Virus record (IMG/VR): IMGVR_UViG_3300030104_000130
Coordinates: 1 to 55,124 of that record
Source of the DNA: a virus
Length of the DNA stretch: 55,124 nucleotides
Direction: 5' to 3' (one strand)
Position numbers and translations under genes: made by a program. Positions 9,141-17,539 of this stretch are shown here, in pieces. Within the stretch, counting starts at the first letter, position 1; each line of letters opens with the position of its first letter. The notes beneath the pieces were generated by a model. It worked only from the letters and a program-made list of their open reading frames with translations, had not been told where the DNA came from and made no database searches.

Positions 9141-10112
9141 TTAGTCAATACCGTAGAAAGCACCTACAATTGCTTCGTCTCTTAGTACTTTCGCACCATA
9201 GACATGCAATCCTCTAACGATATCACCGAAAGAACTTGGGTCTCTTAAGACTTCAGTTGAGATGATAGTTTGAGCAGTAGCTGTAGATGAGATATGTCCA
9301 GCCAAACATTTACCAGCAGCATTAGATGTTGCAGCAATATTGTTTGATTTGTACATGTCAAATCCACGTAGTTTTCCACTTGATACTAAACCATTTCTAA
9401 TTGAACCTTGACCTGCGTTGAAGTCTACAGATAGCAATTTAGAAGATGATTGTCCTAAAACTTCGTAGAAGTCAGGACTTGCAACAAACCAACGACCTTC
9501 TTCAGGTACGTTCTGTTCGTCTAATAGTCTTGCCATTCTAGCCATAAGGTCTAGTGGGTCTGTTTCGCCAGACTGACCTAAGTCAGCAGCACCAGAACCA
9601 TCATATACTCCAGCACCTAAGTCTGTCGCACTGTCAGCACCTAACACGTGGTTGGGTGAAGAAGCAGACAAACCAGCAAACATGACAGCAAGAACAGCAG
9701 CATCATATGAATCTTTCAATGCATATGCAGCAGAGCTTGAAGCTACTTCTTTGAAGTTGACGTGTGACATTTTAGTCTCAATATCATCTACGATGAATTT
9801 GAAAGCTTTAGCACTGTCAACAACCAAAGTAAGTTCTTGGTCTGTTAGTTTAGTTGCAGTAGTATCGCTACCTCTTGTGTAATCTGACACAGAGATAACA
9901 GGTTCTTTGATAATCTTTACAGAGTCTCCAAAAGCAGAAATTTCACCAGTATAATCGGTGTTTGTAATAGCTTCTACAACCGAGGACTTTCTGAAAAAGT
10001 TTAAAACCTTTTTAGAATAAATCGAAGGTAAGAAGAAACTATTATTCTGTCCACTTACAGAGTTTGCAAAGTTAGCATCGGTATCAGTTGAGGGTTCAAA
10101 AAATTGAGCCAT
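9141..10112 (-). CDS. Major capsid protein
   Basis: This 323-residue protein has the features of an HK97-fold coat of podoviruses. These are an N-terminal helix region (SIYSKKVLNFFRKSSVVEAIT), a spine-like helix segment (NFKEVASSSAAYALKDSYDAAV), a central PLDLMARMARLLDEQNVPEEGRW motif just before a strand (FVASPDFYEVL), and a final VLRDEAIVGAFYG. The gene follows the scaffold gene, as usual, and is followed by a strong hairpin terminator, consistent with very high expression. Base composition is a little richer in G+C than the fibre genes, as often seen for coat genes. Confidence 0.9.
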   Translation of the reverse strand: MAQFFEPSTDTDANFANSVSGQNNSFFLPSIYSKKVLNFFRKSSVVEAITNTDYTGEISAFGDSVKIIKEPVISVSDYTRGSDTTATKLTDQELTLVVDSAKAFKFIVDDIETKMSHVNFKEVASSSAAYALKDSYDAAVLAVMFAGLSASSPNHVLGADSATDLGAGVYDGSGAADLGQSGETDPLDLMARMARLLDEQNVPEEGRWFVASPDFYEVLGQSSSKLLSVDFNAGQGSIRNGLVSSGKLRGFDMYKSNNIAATSNAAGKCLAGHISSTATAQTIISTEVLRDPSSFGDIVRGLHVYGAKVLRDEAIVGAFYGID

Positions 10113-10143
10113 TTGATATTCTCCTAAGTTTGTAAATTAATAG

Positions 10144-11010
10144 TTATGATTTTGCAATCCTGCCTTGTTGCATGGCTTCACTTATCTCGGCTTCATACCG
10201 ATCAAATTCATCCATAGACATTTTTGCAATCTCCTTCTCTGTCCAAACTTTCTGTTGCACTGGTTCAACTGTTGTTGTTTTAGTCGAGACCATATCAGCA
10301 GCAGACTTCTTGGACTTTTTAGAATTTGACTTCTTCGGTTCAACATCCATACCAATATCTTTCTTAAATAAATCTAAAGCTCTTGAAGCTAGATCAGCAT
10401 CGTCAGCATTGTTGTATACCCAATCTTGGATAGACTTAGGCTGCTCTTTTGCCCAACCATGAAAATCATCACTATTGCGAATATCTTCAAAATCAGGATG
10501 CTTATCCATCAATCGCTTTTCAGCATCTTTACGAACTAATTCTTGTTCACGTTGCTGTAGTCTTTCAAGTTTCTCTTTTAAGTCTTTAGATTTCTCTTCA
10601 GCCTGTAAGTGAGAAACAGTTTCTACAACTTCGTATACATCAGGATACTCTTCTCTAAACTTTTCAAGTTCCTCTGGAGATTTAGGAGCTACATAGTTAG
10701 GTCTGTTTTCAGCAGCCTTTTCTAATAACTCTTGTTCTCTAGACTTAAATTCGTTTAGTTTAGAGTCATAATGCTTTTTCAAGTCATCGTAACGTTTCTT
10801 GTAGTCTGGTCGCTTATAAGGTTCGTCTTTTGGAGTCTCCTCTTCAGCTACCTGTTCTACAGGTTCACTAGTTGTTGCTTCTTTCTTCTTAGCTTTTGGC
10901 TTCTCAAAAAAGAGTCCGTCAGCAGTATCAAAGTTTTCTTCAACATTTGTGTGCCATGATTTTTTCATATTGTAAGGATTGGCATTTTCCTCTTGTACTT
11001 CAGTAGTCAT
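10144..11010 (-). CDS. Capsid scaffolding protein
   Basis: The 288-residue product is dominated by Glu, Lys and Gln and predicted almost entirely helical, with a long coiled coil near residues 70-165 (KKHYDSKLNEFKSREQELL and following). A Ser/Lys stretch and a C-terminal helix (KEIAKMSMDEFDRYEAEI), the usual coat-binding end of scaffolds, follow. It sits immediately upstream of the coat gene. No protease motif is visible, so it probably exits or is degraded by other means. Assignment is by composition and position. Confidence 0.8.
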   Translation of the reverse strand: MTTEVQEENANPYNMKKSWHTNVEENFDTADGLFFEKPKAKKKEATTSEPVEQVAEEETPKDEPYKRPDYKKRYDDLKKHYDSKLNEFKSREQELLEKAAENRPNYVAPKSPEELEKFREEYPDVYEVVETVSHLQAEEKSKDLKEKLERLQQREQELVRKDAEKRLMDKHPDFEDIRNSDDFHGWAKEQPKSIQDWVYNNADDADLASRALDLFKKDIGMDVEPKKSNSKKSKKSAADMVSTKTTTVEPVQQKVWTEKEIAKMSMDEFDRYEAEISEAMQQGRIAKS

Positions 11011-11145
11011 ATTCTTCTCCTACGGGGGCTTCGTTTAACAAGGTAGCTGCTTGTGCACTGCAGGGCTTGTCTTGTAAAGGTAGCCTTTCGGTTTATAAAA
11101 TGATAGGGTGCTTATGACATAAGGTAGCCCTACCGTTAAGTTTGT
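11011..11145 (-). promoter_or_regulatory. Structured leader between head genes and scaffold/coat
   Basis: This 135-bp gap is long for this compact operon. On the minus strand the octamer GCTACCTT occurs three times (complement at 11040-11047, 11077-11084 and 11121-11128), each beside a short stem such as AAAGG-CUA-CCUUU. It could be an mRNA processing or stability element that raises scaffold and coat expression. No sigma-70 promoter is evident. Function is inferred from position. Confidence 0.4.
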
Positions 11146-11880
11146 TTAGCTTCTAACGTATTTTTTAGAAGGGTCTTGCATATCTCTTCGTAATGCAATA
11201 CTTATTTCTTTTTCTCCTGTATCCATTATAGGACGAGAAGAACTGTCAGTTGTTTGTTTTTCTACAATAATTTTCTGCGTAGCAGGTTCATCAGTAGATT
11301 CTACAACTACATTTTCTTCTTCTTCAGGTTCACCGCCAACCGCTAAACCTTGTCTTTCATCTGCTCTAGCTTCAGCATCTTTCATCATTGACATTAATTT
11401 GTCACTTCCGATTTCTTCTACAGCTTTTGCAGTAAAGACAAATTCTCCATCAGATAACCTTGCGGGTATACTGTCAGAGACTCCTGAACCCGGTCCTTCA
11501 ACAGGACCAGACCCAGCAAATTCTTGTGCAACGTCTATGACTTTATCAAATATCATTGATAGTCTATCGTTGCCTTGTAACGCATCCATTAGAAAATCTT
11601 CTTCTTCGCTATCTAATGCTTCGTCCAATATAAAATCTAAATATTCATCTTCCATTTCATCATCTGGAAGCATGTCTTCTTCTTGTTCTTCAGGCATTGA
11701 ATCTTTTTTCATTTCTTTTTTTGGTGCAATCATAATAGCTACACCGCCTTCTTCATAGCCCATACGTTCAACAACTTCAGGTGCAACTTTTTTTAAAGCT
11801 TCTAAACCTTCATTTGGCATTTCTACTTCAGTGCCATCTTTGTATTTAATTCTTATTTTGTCGTCTTGTAATAAACTCAT
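11146..11880 (-). CDS. Acidic head-assembly protein of unknown function
   Basis: The 244-residue protein is highly acidic, with Met/Glu/Asp runs between residues 55 and 95. A central motif SDSIPARLSDGEFVFTAKAV is widely shared by phage proteins found between portal and scaffold. The start ATG overlaps the stop of the nested 77-residue gene (ATGA, 11877-11880). Its place in the head module suggests a role in capsid assembly or as a packaged protein. No enzyme motif is seen. Confidence 0.65.
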   Translation of the reverse strand: MSLLQDDKIRIKYKDGTEVEMPNEGLEALKKVAPEVVERMGYEEGGVAIMIAPKKEMKKDSMPEEQEEDMLPDDEMEDEYLDFILDEALDSEEEDFLMDALQGNDRLSMIFDKVIDVAQEFAGSGPVEGPGSGVSDSIPARLSDGEFVFTAKAVEEIGSDKLMSMMKDAEARADERQGLAVGGEPEEEENVVVESTDEPATQKIIVEKQTTDSSSRPIMDTGEKEISIALRRDMQDPSKKYVRS

Positions 11881-12110
11881 GTTTCCTCTTTTCTATTGAT
11901 TGCTTCTTTAACCTGCTCCGGTAGCTGCTCTAAGCGTACCAGAGAATTGATCTTCCCCTGCAACCGGAACATTTCCGATTCCGATGTTGCCACCACCAGT
12001 GCCTGTAACTCCAAGGTCTTGAGGTTGTGCAGGTGTTCCTTGAAGGCTTCCCATACCAGTTGGTTGCCCGTTAGGGCTTTGAGCTTCAGGGCTAATTGTT
12101 TGTCCAGCAT
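11877..12110 (-). CDS. Small helical protein overlapping the portal gene end
   Basis: This 77-residue helical protein (MLDKQLALKLKALTGNQLV, later LQGKINSLVRLEQLPEQVKE) is read in a different frame from the portal over about 200 bp. Three things support it as real. AGGA lies seven bases before its ATG. Its stop overlaps the next gene's start by ATGA. Its amino acid pattern is that of short helical proteins found between portal and scaffold in marine phages. The overlapping portal end is low-complexity Gly/Pro/Gln sequence that could tolerate such sharing. Confidence 0.6.
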   Translation of the reverse strand: MLDKQLALKLKALTGNQLVWEAFKEHLHNLKTLELQALVVATSESEMFRLQGKINSLVRLEQLPEQVKEAINRKEET

Positions 12111-14109
12111 TTTGCATTCCTATAATTTGTGCCATAATTGCAGCTTCTTCAGGATCGTTGAGTATTTCATCAGGGTCTAAGTCTAAGCTGTAGGCAAGTT
12201 CACTTACAAGTTTAGAAATTTTAACAAATGGAGCTATAGCAGGATTTTGTGCAGTTTGTAAGAATGTAGTTAATCTTTGACTACGTACTTCTTTTTGCAT
12301 CAAGCTATTAGTTCCAGTAGCTTTAACTTCTAAATCACCATTGACATCTAACCCACCTTCAAAGAACTGCATGTTCCATTGGAAGAAAGCTTCTCCAAGA
12401 GGTCTTAATAAAAAGTCGTCAAGGTTTTTAACGACTGTTTTAATATTTAAACTTGATGCACCTAACAACATAGACATACCCGAAGCAGTCCGTGTCATAC
12501 TTTGTACACCTGTTTGTCCGTGTGAATAACTAGGAATACCTGTTTGTTCATCTGCAAGTTGTCTAAACTTGTCAAACATCATCATATTTTCAGGTGCTGT
12601 ATTAGGAAACTTCAAACCATGTATAGCTTGTCCGGGCATACCAGCTTGTCTTCTAAATATCTTACCCGGATATATTTCCATAGATTGTCCACCAACTAAC
12701 GCAGACTCATCTACATCAAACACCAAAGACCCAGCCATTGCTAGGTTATCTACAGCCATACGTGCATGACCATTCATAATTTGTTGGCTATCATCCATGT
12801 TTTCAGCTACACCAATACCAAAGAAGTTATAAGGATTTCTTTCGTATGGGAAAGCGTGGTAAGGTATTCTGTAAGGAGTAAATGGATTAATTACTGCTCT
12901 TAATACATTATCACCACATATCCACGCATTAATTTGAACTTCATCTAGATCATCAATATCATCTGCAAGTTCTATACCGACTTCACGTGCATACTCTGCA
13001 TCCATGATTCCCCAGTATTCAAGAACTTCAAAGTTTGTTTGATAGTCTTCATCAGCTCTTGCATCATCTTTTAAATGTGACTCAAAGCTTTTCTCTTCGT
13101 AGTTAGCTCCCATCTGTAAACAATTACGGATAGCATCCTCATCAAAGTAAGGCATGTTACGAAGTTGTCTAAGTTGAGATTTGTTTAGTTTGTGTCTATG
13201 GATAACATACTCACACTCTTCAATGCTAGTAGCTCCGGGGTCAGGATAAAAATCCCAACAACTAACAAACTCAATTCTAGGTACTCTAACTTCTAATGGA
13301 TTATAATTTCTTTCACCATCTTCACCAGTTTCCCACTTGTGAAGTTTTTTATTAAAATTAAATGGTCCTTTTACAATCCCTGTACCAAGTAAAGAAGATT
13401 CTAAAAGAGCATTTCTAATTTCTGATGAACCTTTAGATTCATCTATTTGATCATGAATAAGTTTTTCCATTCTCCTTGCAGCTTTTTGTGCTGGAGAAAT
13501 TTCTAAAGCTTGAGGGTTAGGACTTAAACCTTCGACTAATTGATCTTCTACTTGATCTTCTAAAGGTGTTTCAAATACTCCTTTGTTAAGTGTAGCTCCG
13601 GGTTTTAAAACTTTACCGTCACCTTCGTAACCAACATCATATGGGTTATCTATTCTATTACCAATATCGTCTGGTAATTCACCTCCACCCATAGGACTTT
13701 CTAATCCGGGTGCACCTGTTTGAGTATCTAAATGTGCGTTAGCTAATTCGCCTTCAGGTATTTTAGTTTCAGCAATACCAATTGGAAACTTACCTGTACC
13801 AAAGATTACATCAACAAGTTGACCAAAAGCAGCAAGTACTTTTGTTTTAGTAATCTTTACAAAAATACGAGACTTTTCTGAGTCTCTAAACTTAACAGAC
13901 TTGTTATAAAGTCCTCTGTAGTTTTCGTATGATTTAATCCAACGTAATTCATCTGAACGTCTAGCATCTTCAGATACAGTAAATCTTGATTTTATAATAC
14001 CAACAAGATTATTTTTTTGTTCTATTTCAAGAGCAAGTTCTTTACCAGCTTCACCTTCTACTTCTTCATAAAGATTATCAGCGTTTAAAAATGTATTTTC
14101 TTTTTCCAT
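11908..14109 (-). CDS. Portal protein
   Basis: The 733-residue protein lies directly after the large terminase (6-bp gap) and is of podovirus portal size. Useful marks are the N-terminal EDARRSDELRWIKSYENYRG, a central EFVSCWDFYPDPGA segment followed by IHRHKLNKSQLRQL, and the TGIPSYSHGQTG region near 530 with a following MSMLLGASS that corresponds to the channel-lining region of portals. The last 60 residues are Gly/Pro/Gln-rich and overlap the gene at 11877-12110. It forms the dodecameric ring for DNA entry and tail attachment. Confidence 0.88.
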   Translation of the reverse strand: MEKENTFLNADNLYEEVEGEAGKELALEIEQKNNLVGIIKSRFTVSEDARRSDELRWIKSYENYRGLYNKSVKFRDSEKSRIFVKITKTKVLAAFGQLVDVIFGTGKFPIGIAETKIPEGELANAHLDTQTGAPGLESPMGGGELPDDIGNRIDNPYDVGYEGDGKVLKPGATLNKGVFETPLEDQVEDQLVEGLSPNPQALEISPAQKAARRMEKLIHDQIDESKGSSEIRNALLESSLLGTGIVKGPFNFNKKLHKWETGEDGERNYNPLEVRVPRIEFVSCWDFYPDPGATSIEECEYVIHRHKLNKSQLRQLRNMPYFDEDAIRNCLQMGANYEEKSFESHLKDDARADEDYQTNFEVLEYWGIMDAEYAREVGIELADDIDDLDEVQINAWICGDNVLRAVINPFTPYRIPYHAFPYERNPYNFFGIGVAENMDDSQQIMNGHARMAVDNLAMAGSLVFDVDESALVGGQSMEIYPGKIFRRQAGMPGQAIHGLKFPNTAPENMMMFDKFRQLADEQTGIPSYSHGQTGVQSMTRTASGMSMLLGASSLNIKTVVKNLDDFLLRPLGEAFFQWNMQFFEGGLDVNGDLEVKATGTNSLMQKEVRSQRLTTFLQTAQNPAIAPFVKISKLVSELAYSLDLDPDEILNDPEEAAIMAQIIGMQNAGQTISPEAQSPNGQPTGMGSLQGTPAQPQDLGVTGTGGGNIGIGNVPVAGEDQFSGTLRAATGAG

Positions 14110-14115
14110 ATATTA

Positions 14116-15762
14116 CTAATAACCAAATGTAGAATCAGTAGGTCTGTATATATCCGACTTAATTCTAAGCATTCGTTGATGAGGATGGTCCATTCTTGGT
14201 CTACTCATAATCATGTATCTTAACGCATCATATGCGTGATCTGCAGCATGAGTATCCACATCCTCCGGATTACTCTTTGATAATGGTAGTCCTTGCAATT
14301 CTTTAATCAGATTTGGACAAGTATTAAAGATTTGCACCTTTGGTCTTCCAGTATCTCTATTAGGTCTTAAATACTCATGTATTTGTACCTTACCAGCTTG
14401 TCGATTCTTATCAGCTCTACGAAGTTTATGACCTTTTTGAATCAATAACTCACCTATGGTAGGACCAGTATAACCAGTCCTTGACCAAGCTGCTGTATCT
14501 AACACACCAGTTATGGATTTAATTTCTGACTCTTCCATTTGAGTCAAAGTGTCTCCTAGTGCTTCACCTGTAAGACCTTTTTTGTATAGTTCTCTATATA
14601 TAATGAGGGTCTTATCCTCGGGGTCTATTGCACCCCAGAGACAGCAACTTTCAGAAGCGTAACCATAGTCAATACCTTTTAACCTTTCCCACCATGACGG
14701 TAAGTCAAAGGGTGGTATTACATGTATGGACGTATCAAATTCTGCGAATGCTGCACCTTCTGAAATATCCCAGTTACCTTCCAACAACTGTTTACGTTGT
14801 ATGGCTGGTAAGGATTGCAACATCCTTTCGTATTCACCGTCTTCAGCAAGAAAAGGATTGTCCTGTAATCTTGCTGGTATAAACTTTCTTGTTAGACCGT
14901 CAGTACCACGAAAAGTTTTGTTTTCTTCTGCTGGTTCTACGTATCTTTTCTTTACCCATTGTGCTCCTACTCCACCCGGGTTAGCTGTACATCTTAAATA
15001 AGTTTTTAACTCAGGGTTGGTGGTTCTTAGCCTTGATGCTAAATAGTTCCATCCAAACTCTGTAGGTAAGTGAGTTATCTCATCAAAACCTATCCAACTG
15101 TACGCTTGTCCTTGGTAACGATATACATCTGCATCTCGTTCCAAAAACCCAAACTCTATCTTTGCTCCACTTGGGAACTGCCATAACTTTTCTACTTCTT
15201 TAAACTTAGCACCTTTAAAAGCTCTAGGATAAAGTTCTCGAGACTTATCTATAAGTTCTCTTAGTTCTGGCATAGACCTTCTAAGTATCAAAGCTCTGTG
15301 CTCTGAAATATGGCAGTAACGCAATGGGTCTATTAACATTGCAAAACTTTTACCACCACCTGCTGCTCCACCGTAAAGAACATCTTTTTCGGATGCAGCT
15401 AAGAAATCTGTTTGAGGTCCTTCGTTAGGCATAAATGCCACATGAGAACCTGTAGTATCTAAATGTTTTTGTATCGGGTCAGGAAGTGTTTTACTTTCTT
15501 CCTTAGTGATAACATTAGATGTTAAAACTTTTTCTTCTTTGTCAAGTTCTTTCTTGACTCTTGCTAAACTTCTTGTTAGCTTCTGAACTTTCTTTGACTT
15601 TTTAGTTAATTTATTTTTAGCTCTTATTGCTAATTGTAAATCTGAAAGCTCGGAATTCTTTGGTCTACCGGGTTTTTTTTTCGGAGTACCATCTTTCTTT
15701 AGTATATAGCTCCCATCAGGGTTTGTCAAGTAATTTTTAGGATTTTTTTCCCAATCTTCCAT
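14116..15762 (-). CDS. terL: Terminase large subunit
   Basis: The 548-residue packaging motor shows Walker A GGAAGGGKS at 131-139, Walker B SWIGFDEIT at about 222-230 (Asp227, Glu228), a coupling motif TANPGG near 259, and a nuclease domain starting at GIDYGYA (Asp365) with GVLDTAAW near 437 and DHAYDALRY near 520. The N-terminus carries an AT-hook-like KKPGRPK at about 29-35 and a basic helix before the ATPase. It cuts concatemers and pumps DNA through the portal. Its start overlaps the upstream 88-residue gene by 26 bp. Confidence 0.95.
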   Translation of the reverse strand: MEDWEKNPKNYLTNPDGSYILKKDGTPKKKPGRPKNSELSDLQLAIRAKNKLTKKSKKVQKLTRSLARVKKELDKEEKVLTSNVITKEESKTLPDPIQKHLDTTGSHVAFMPNEGPQTDFLAASEKDVLYGGAAGGGKSFAMLIDPLRYCHISEHRALILRRSMPELRELIDKSRELYPRAFKGAKFKEVEKLWQFPSGAKIEFGFLERDADVYRYQGQAYSWIGFDEITHLPTEFGWNYLASRLRTTNPELKTYLRCTANPGGVGAQWVKKRYVEPAEENKTFRGTDGLTRKFIPARLQDNPFLAEDGEYERMLQSLPAIQRKQLLEGNWDISEGAAFAEFDTSIHVIPPFDLPSWWERLKGIDYGYASESCCLWGAIDPEDKTLIIYRELYKKGLTGEALGDTLTQMEESEIKSITGVLDTAAWSRTGYTGPTIGELLIQKGHKLRRADKNRQAGKVQIHEYLRPNRDTGRPKVQIFNTCPNLIKELQGLPLSKSNPEDVDTHAADHAYDALRYMIMSRPRMDHPHQRMLRIKSDIYRPTDSTFGY

Positions 15763-16003
15763 ATGTCTTATCCACGTACTTTTTTAAACCGGGTCTTGAC
15801 ATGCCTTTACCTGTTTCAGCTTCTAGCCAATCAACACCTATTCCTAGGCTAATTTCTTGGTGAAAAACAGACTCAGCCACTTCCTTAAGCACAGCCAAGT
15901 CTGATTCCACGGGTTTTAGATAACCATCAAAGTTTTCATCAAGCTCATAACCAAAAGGTATGGTTGAAGAAGTTCTTTTGATATAGTTATCAGGGACAAA
16001 CAT
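15737..16003 (-). CDS. Small conserved protein upstream of terL, HTH-like
   Basis: The 88-residue protein begins MFVPDNYIKRTSSTIPFGYE and ends with SRPGLKKYVDKTYGRLGKK. The segment SLGIGVDWLEAETGKGMSR with the following LKKYV resembles a helix-turn-helix. Proteins with this start are frequent just before terL in marine phages. It may aid DNA recognition by the terminase, but the better small-subunit candidate is at 17520-17954. It overlaps terL by 26 bp, implying coupled translation. Confidence 0.65.
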   Translation of the reverse strand: MFVPDNYIKRTSSTIPFGYELDENFDGYLKPVESDLAVLKEVAESVFHQEISLGIGVDWLEAETGKGMSRPGLKKYVDKTYGRLGKKS

Positions 16004-16099
16004 TTAGATTATCCACATAATTATTAAAGCTGATATAAATCCTATACCACACATAACACCCCAGACTTGCATGTCTGTTAGGTCATTAGTTTCAATCAT
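16004..16099 (-). CDS. 31-residue single-span membrane peptide
   Basis: This very short frame encodes MIETNDLTDMQVWGVM followed by a hydrophobic segment with GIGFISALIIMWII at the C-terminus. It fits exactly between neighbours, with its stop adjoining the start of the 88-residue gene. A single membrane span with an outside N-terminal tail would resemble small holins or pinholins, but nothing proves that. The ribosome site is weak. Confidence 0.45.
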   Translation of the reverse strand: MIETNDLTDMQVWGVMCGIGFISALIIMWII

Positions 16100-16100
16100 A

Positions 16101-16214
16101 CTATTTACTTTTTTTTCTAGTAGTTCTTTTAACATTTGTTTTCCTCTTGGTTGTTTGTTTTTTTGGAGCTAGAAAGTTTTTTATTGCTTCTAACCATTTC
16201 TTAATCATTGTCAT
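16101..16214 (-). CDS. 37-residue very basic peptide
   Basis: AGGAG seven bases before the ATG at 16214 selects a start giving MTMIKKWLEAIKNFLAPKKQ followed by a Lys/Arg/Thr-rich tail (RTTRKKSK). A longer version beginning upstream has no ribosome site. The N-terminal half could form an amphipathic helix, so membrane or nucleic-acid contact is possible. Function unknown. It overlaps the preceding gene's end by 14 bp. Confidence 0.5.
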   Translation of the reverse strand: MTMIKKWLEAIKNFLAPKKQTTKRKTNVKRTTRKKSK

Positions 16215-16383
16215 TGTTATTCTCCTCGGTTTTCTTTTTACCGAATATTCGATCCCAGTTATCTCTATAGTCTTGTGTATAAAATCCTGGTCTAGGATTA
16301 GCACCTTTACTTCCGTGTGTATTTTTATAAATTGGTGATCTAAAAGTTACTGGCTTTTCGTCACTGCCTATTTGTTTACCCAT
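16201..16383 (-). CDS. Small hydrophilic protein, about 60 residues
   Basis: The chosen start (16383) overlaps the stop of the upstream lipoprotein gene (bases 16376-16383), which favours coupled translation. An upstream ATG at 16416 would add 11 residues. The product, MGKQIGSDEKPVTFRSPIY and on to RDNWDRIFGKKKTEE with an Asn/Asp tail, has no recognised domain. It belongs to the cluster of tiny genes between the two terminase subunits. Confidence 0.5.
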   Translation of the reverse strand: MGKQIGSDEKPVTFRSPIYKNTHGSKGANPRPGFYTQDYRDNWDRIFGKKKTEENNNDND

Positions 16384-16582
16384 ACTCTTTTTCGTCCATA
16401 CATTTTCGCCATTCATCTAAGATTATCTCTTCAGGATAAGGAGCATAATGAATGGCTTTACATTTTTCAAATTGTTTTCGCCACTCGTTAGGATCGTATC
16501 TATCGTTCCATTCTTTTTGTTTTACTTCAGGTGTATGCACACAACCTGTTAACAAACACAAGACTATTAACTTTTTTACCAT
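16376..16582 (-). CDS. Small predicted lipoprotein
   Basis: The 68-residue protein starts MVKKLIVLCLLTGCVHTPE: a charged start, a short hydrophobic core and the lipobox LLTGC at residues 11-15, giving Cys15 as the lipidated residue after cleavage. The mature part is short, charged and Trp-containing. A phage-encoded outer-membrane lipoprotein may be an outer spanin (Rz1 type) or a superinfection-exclusion factor. Its place among packaging genes rather than lysis genes is odd. Confidence 0.65.
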   Translation of the reverse strand: MVKKLIVLCLLTGCVHTPEVKQKEWNDRYDPNEWRKQFEKCKAIHYAPYPEEIILDEWRKCMDEKEYG

Positions 16583-17106
16583 TTAACTCTGTTAGCCCAA
16601 TAAGCTGCCGACATTTTGCCTTTGGCAATGTTCTTTCTGTGTCTAGCTTTAAAAGACTTTCTTTTCATTTTTGTTTTACGAGACTCTCCTGCTTTAGGTT
16701 TACCTGCAGTCTTAGCACCTTGTTGTCCAAATCGTATTGTTTTGATTTTTGTACCTTCTTTTGCAACAACAATATGTGACTTAGTAGGATGATTGGGAGT
16801 ACGCTTGGGTTTGTTGTAACCACTGACTCCTGCTCGTTTTAATCTGCTGTCAGCTTTACCACCTTTAGCCATTCTAAACTTAGCAGTTTTTTCTGCAATC
16901 TTTTTAGGTTGAGGTGAGTGTTGCTTACCGGCAGCTTTATCTGCTTTTTTCTTTGCTGATGTTCTTGAATATTCTTCTGAAGTTAAAGTTTCTCTAGCTT
17001 TCTTTGGTAAATATCTTTCACCTGTTTCGCTAGACTTTTTACCAGACTTAGTTCCCCAGTCTTGTTCACCCCATTTCTTTAGAGACTCTTGTGGTTTCTT
17101 TAACAT
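16576..17106 (-). CDS. Basic two-module protein (DUF5872-like N-terminal half)
   Basis: The 176-residue protein is extremely rich in Lys and Arg. Residues 1-80 carry SLKKWGEQDWGTKSGKKS, GERYLPKKAR and a KQHSPQPKKIAEKTAKF motif, recalled from the DUF5872 family of phages and giant viruses. Residues 95-176 form a second conserved module with KAGESRKTKMKRKSFKARH and the closing SAAYWANRVKW. It looks like a fusion of two small basic modules. A packaged DNA-binding role is plausible but unproven. Confidence 0.6.
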   Translation of the reverse strand: MLKKPQESLKKWGEQDWGTKSGKKSSETGERYLPKKARETLTSEEYSRTSAKKKADKAAGKQHSPQPKKIAEKTAKFRMAKGGKADSRLKRAGVSGYNKPKRTPNHPTKSHIVVAKEGTKIKTIRFGQQGAKTAGKPKAGESRKTKMKRKSFKARHRKNIAKGKMSAAYWANRVKW

Positions 17107-17333
17107 TACTTGTATCCTCCACCAGCTTTCTTGTAAGCCTTGGCTAGGGCTTGGGCTTTACGGGCAGACCATTGACCGGCTGCAGTACCGTGTGAAGCTT
17201 GTGATTTTATGCGTTGAAATATTCTTTTACGTAGTCCGGGCTTAGTATAGTTACCTGCTTCGTTGACTCGTGACTTAGACTTTTTCTTTTTAGCCTTACC
17301 ACCTTTTCTAAGTTGTAATCTTTCTAATAACAT
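17106..17333 (-). CDS. Small basic protein with GNYTKPGLRKR motif
   Basis: The 75-residue protein has a Lys-rich start followed by RVNEAGNYTKPGLRKRIFQR and GQWSARKAQALAKAYKKAGG, a motif set common in marine phage genomes and related in style to the neighbouring 176-residue protein. It is strongly basic and lacks Cys. Start and stop overlap both neighbours by one base. DNA binding or condensation is a guess from composition. Confidence 0.6.
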   Translation of the reverse strand: MLLERLQLRKGGKAKKKKSKSRVNEAGNYTKPGLRKRIFQRIKSQASHGTAAGQWSARKAQALAKAYKKAGGGYK

Positions 17334-17539
17334 TAGTGTACTATCCTGTCGTCTTCTTTGGGTAAAGTGTTTAAATGTTTTTCTGCTTCATCATCAATGT
17401 ATATACTATCTAGCTCACCCACAACTATTAAATGATTTTGAGCTGCTGCTAATTCAGCTTGTTCAAAAGATGAAGCAATAATGTTTGGACCAGCAAAGGT
17501 TGTCCCATAGGCTTCGATCTCAGTCAGAAATATCTTCAT
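17333..17539 (-). CDS. Small protein, 68 residues, unknown
   Basis: The ATG at 17539 follows GGAG three bases upstream and gives MKIFLTEIEAYGTTFAGPNI. The rest (FEQAELAAAQNHLIVVGELD) has the look of short phage proteins that bear a strand-helix-strand core. It overlaps the end of terS by 20 bp. An in-frame ATG five codons upstream is less well placed. No function is recognised. Confidence 0.55.
   Translation of the reverse strand: MKIFLTEIEAYGTTFAGPNIIASSFEQAELAAAQNHLIVVGELDSIYIDDEAEKHLNTLPKEDDRIVH

Noticed and set aside
11011-11145. tRNA gene in the head-operon gap
   Set aside because: Short stems are present but no acceptor stem, T-loop consensus or anticodon arm can be formed.
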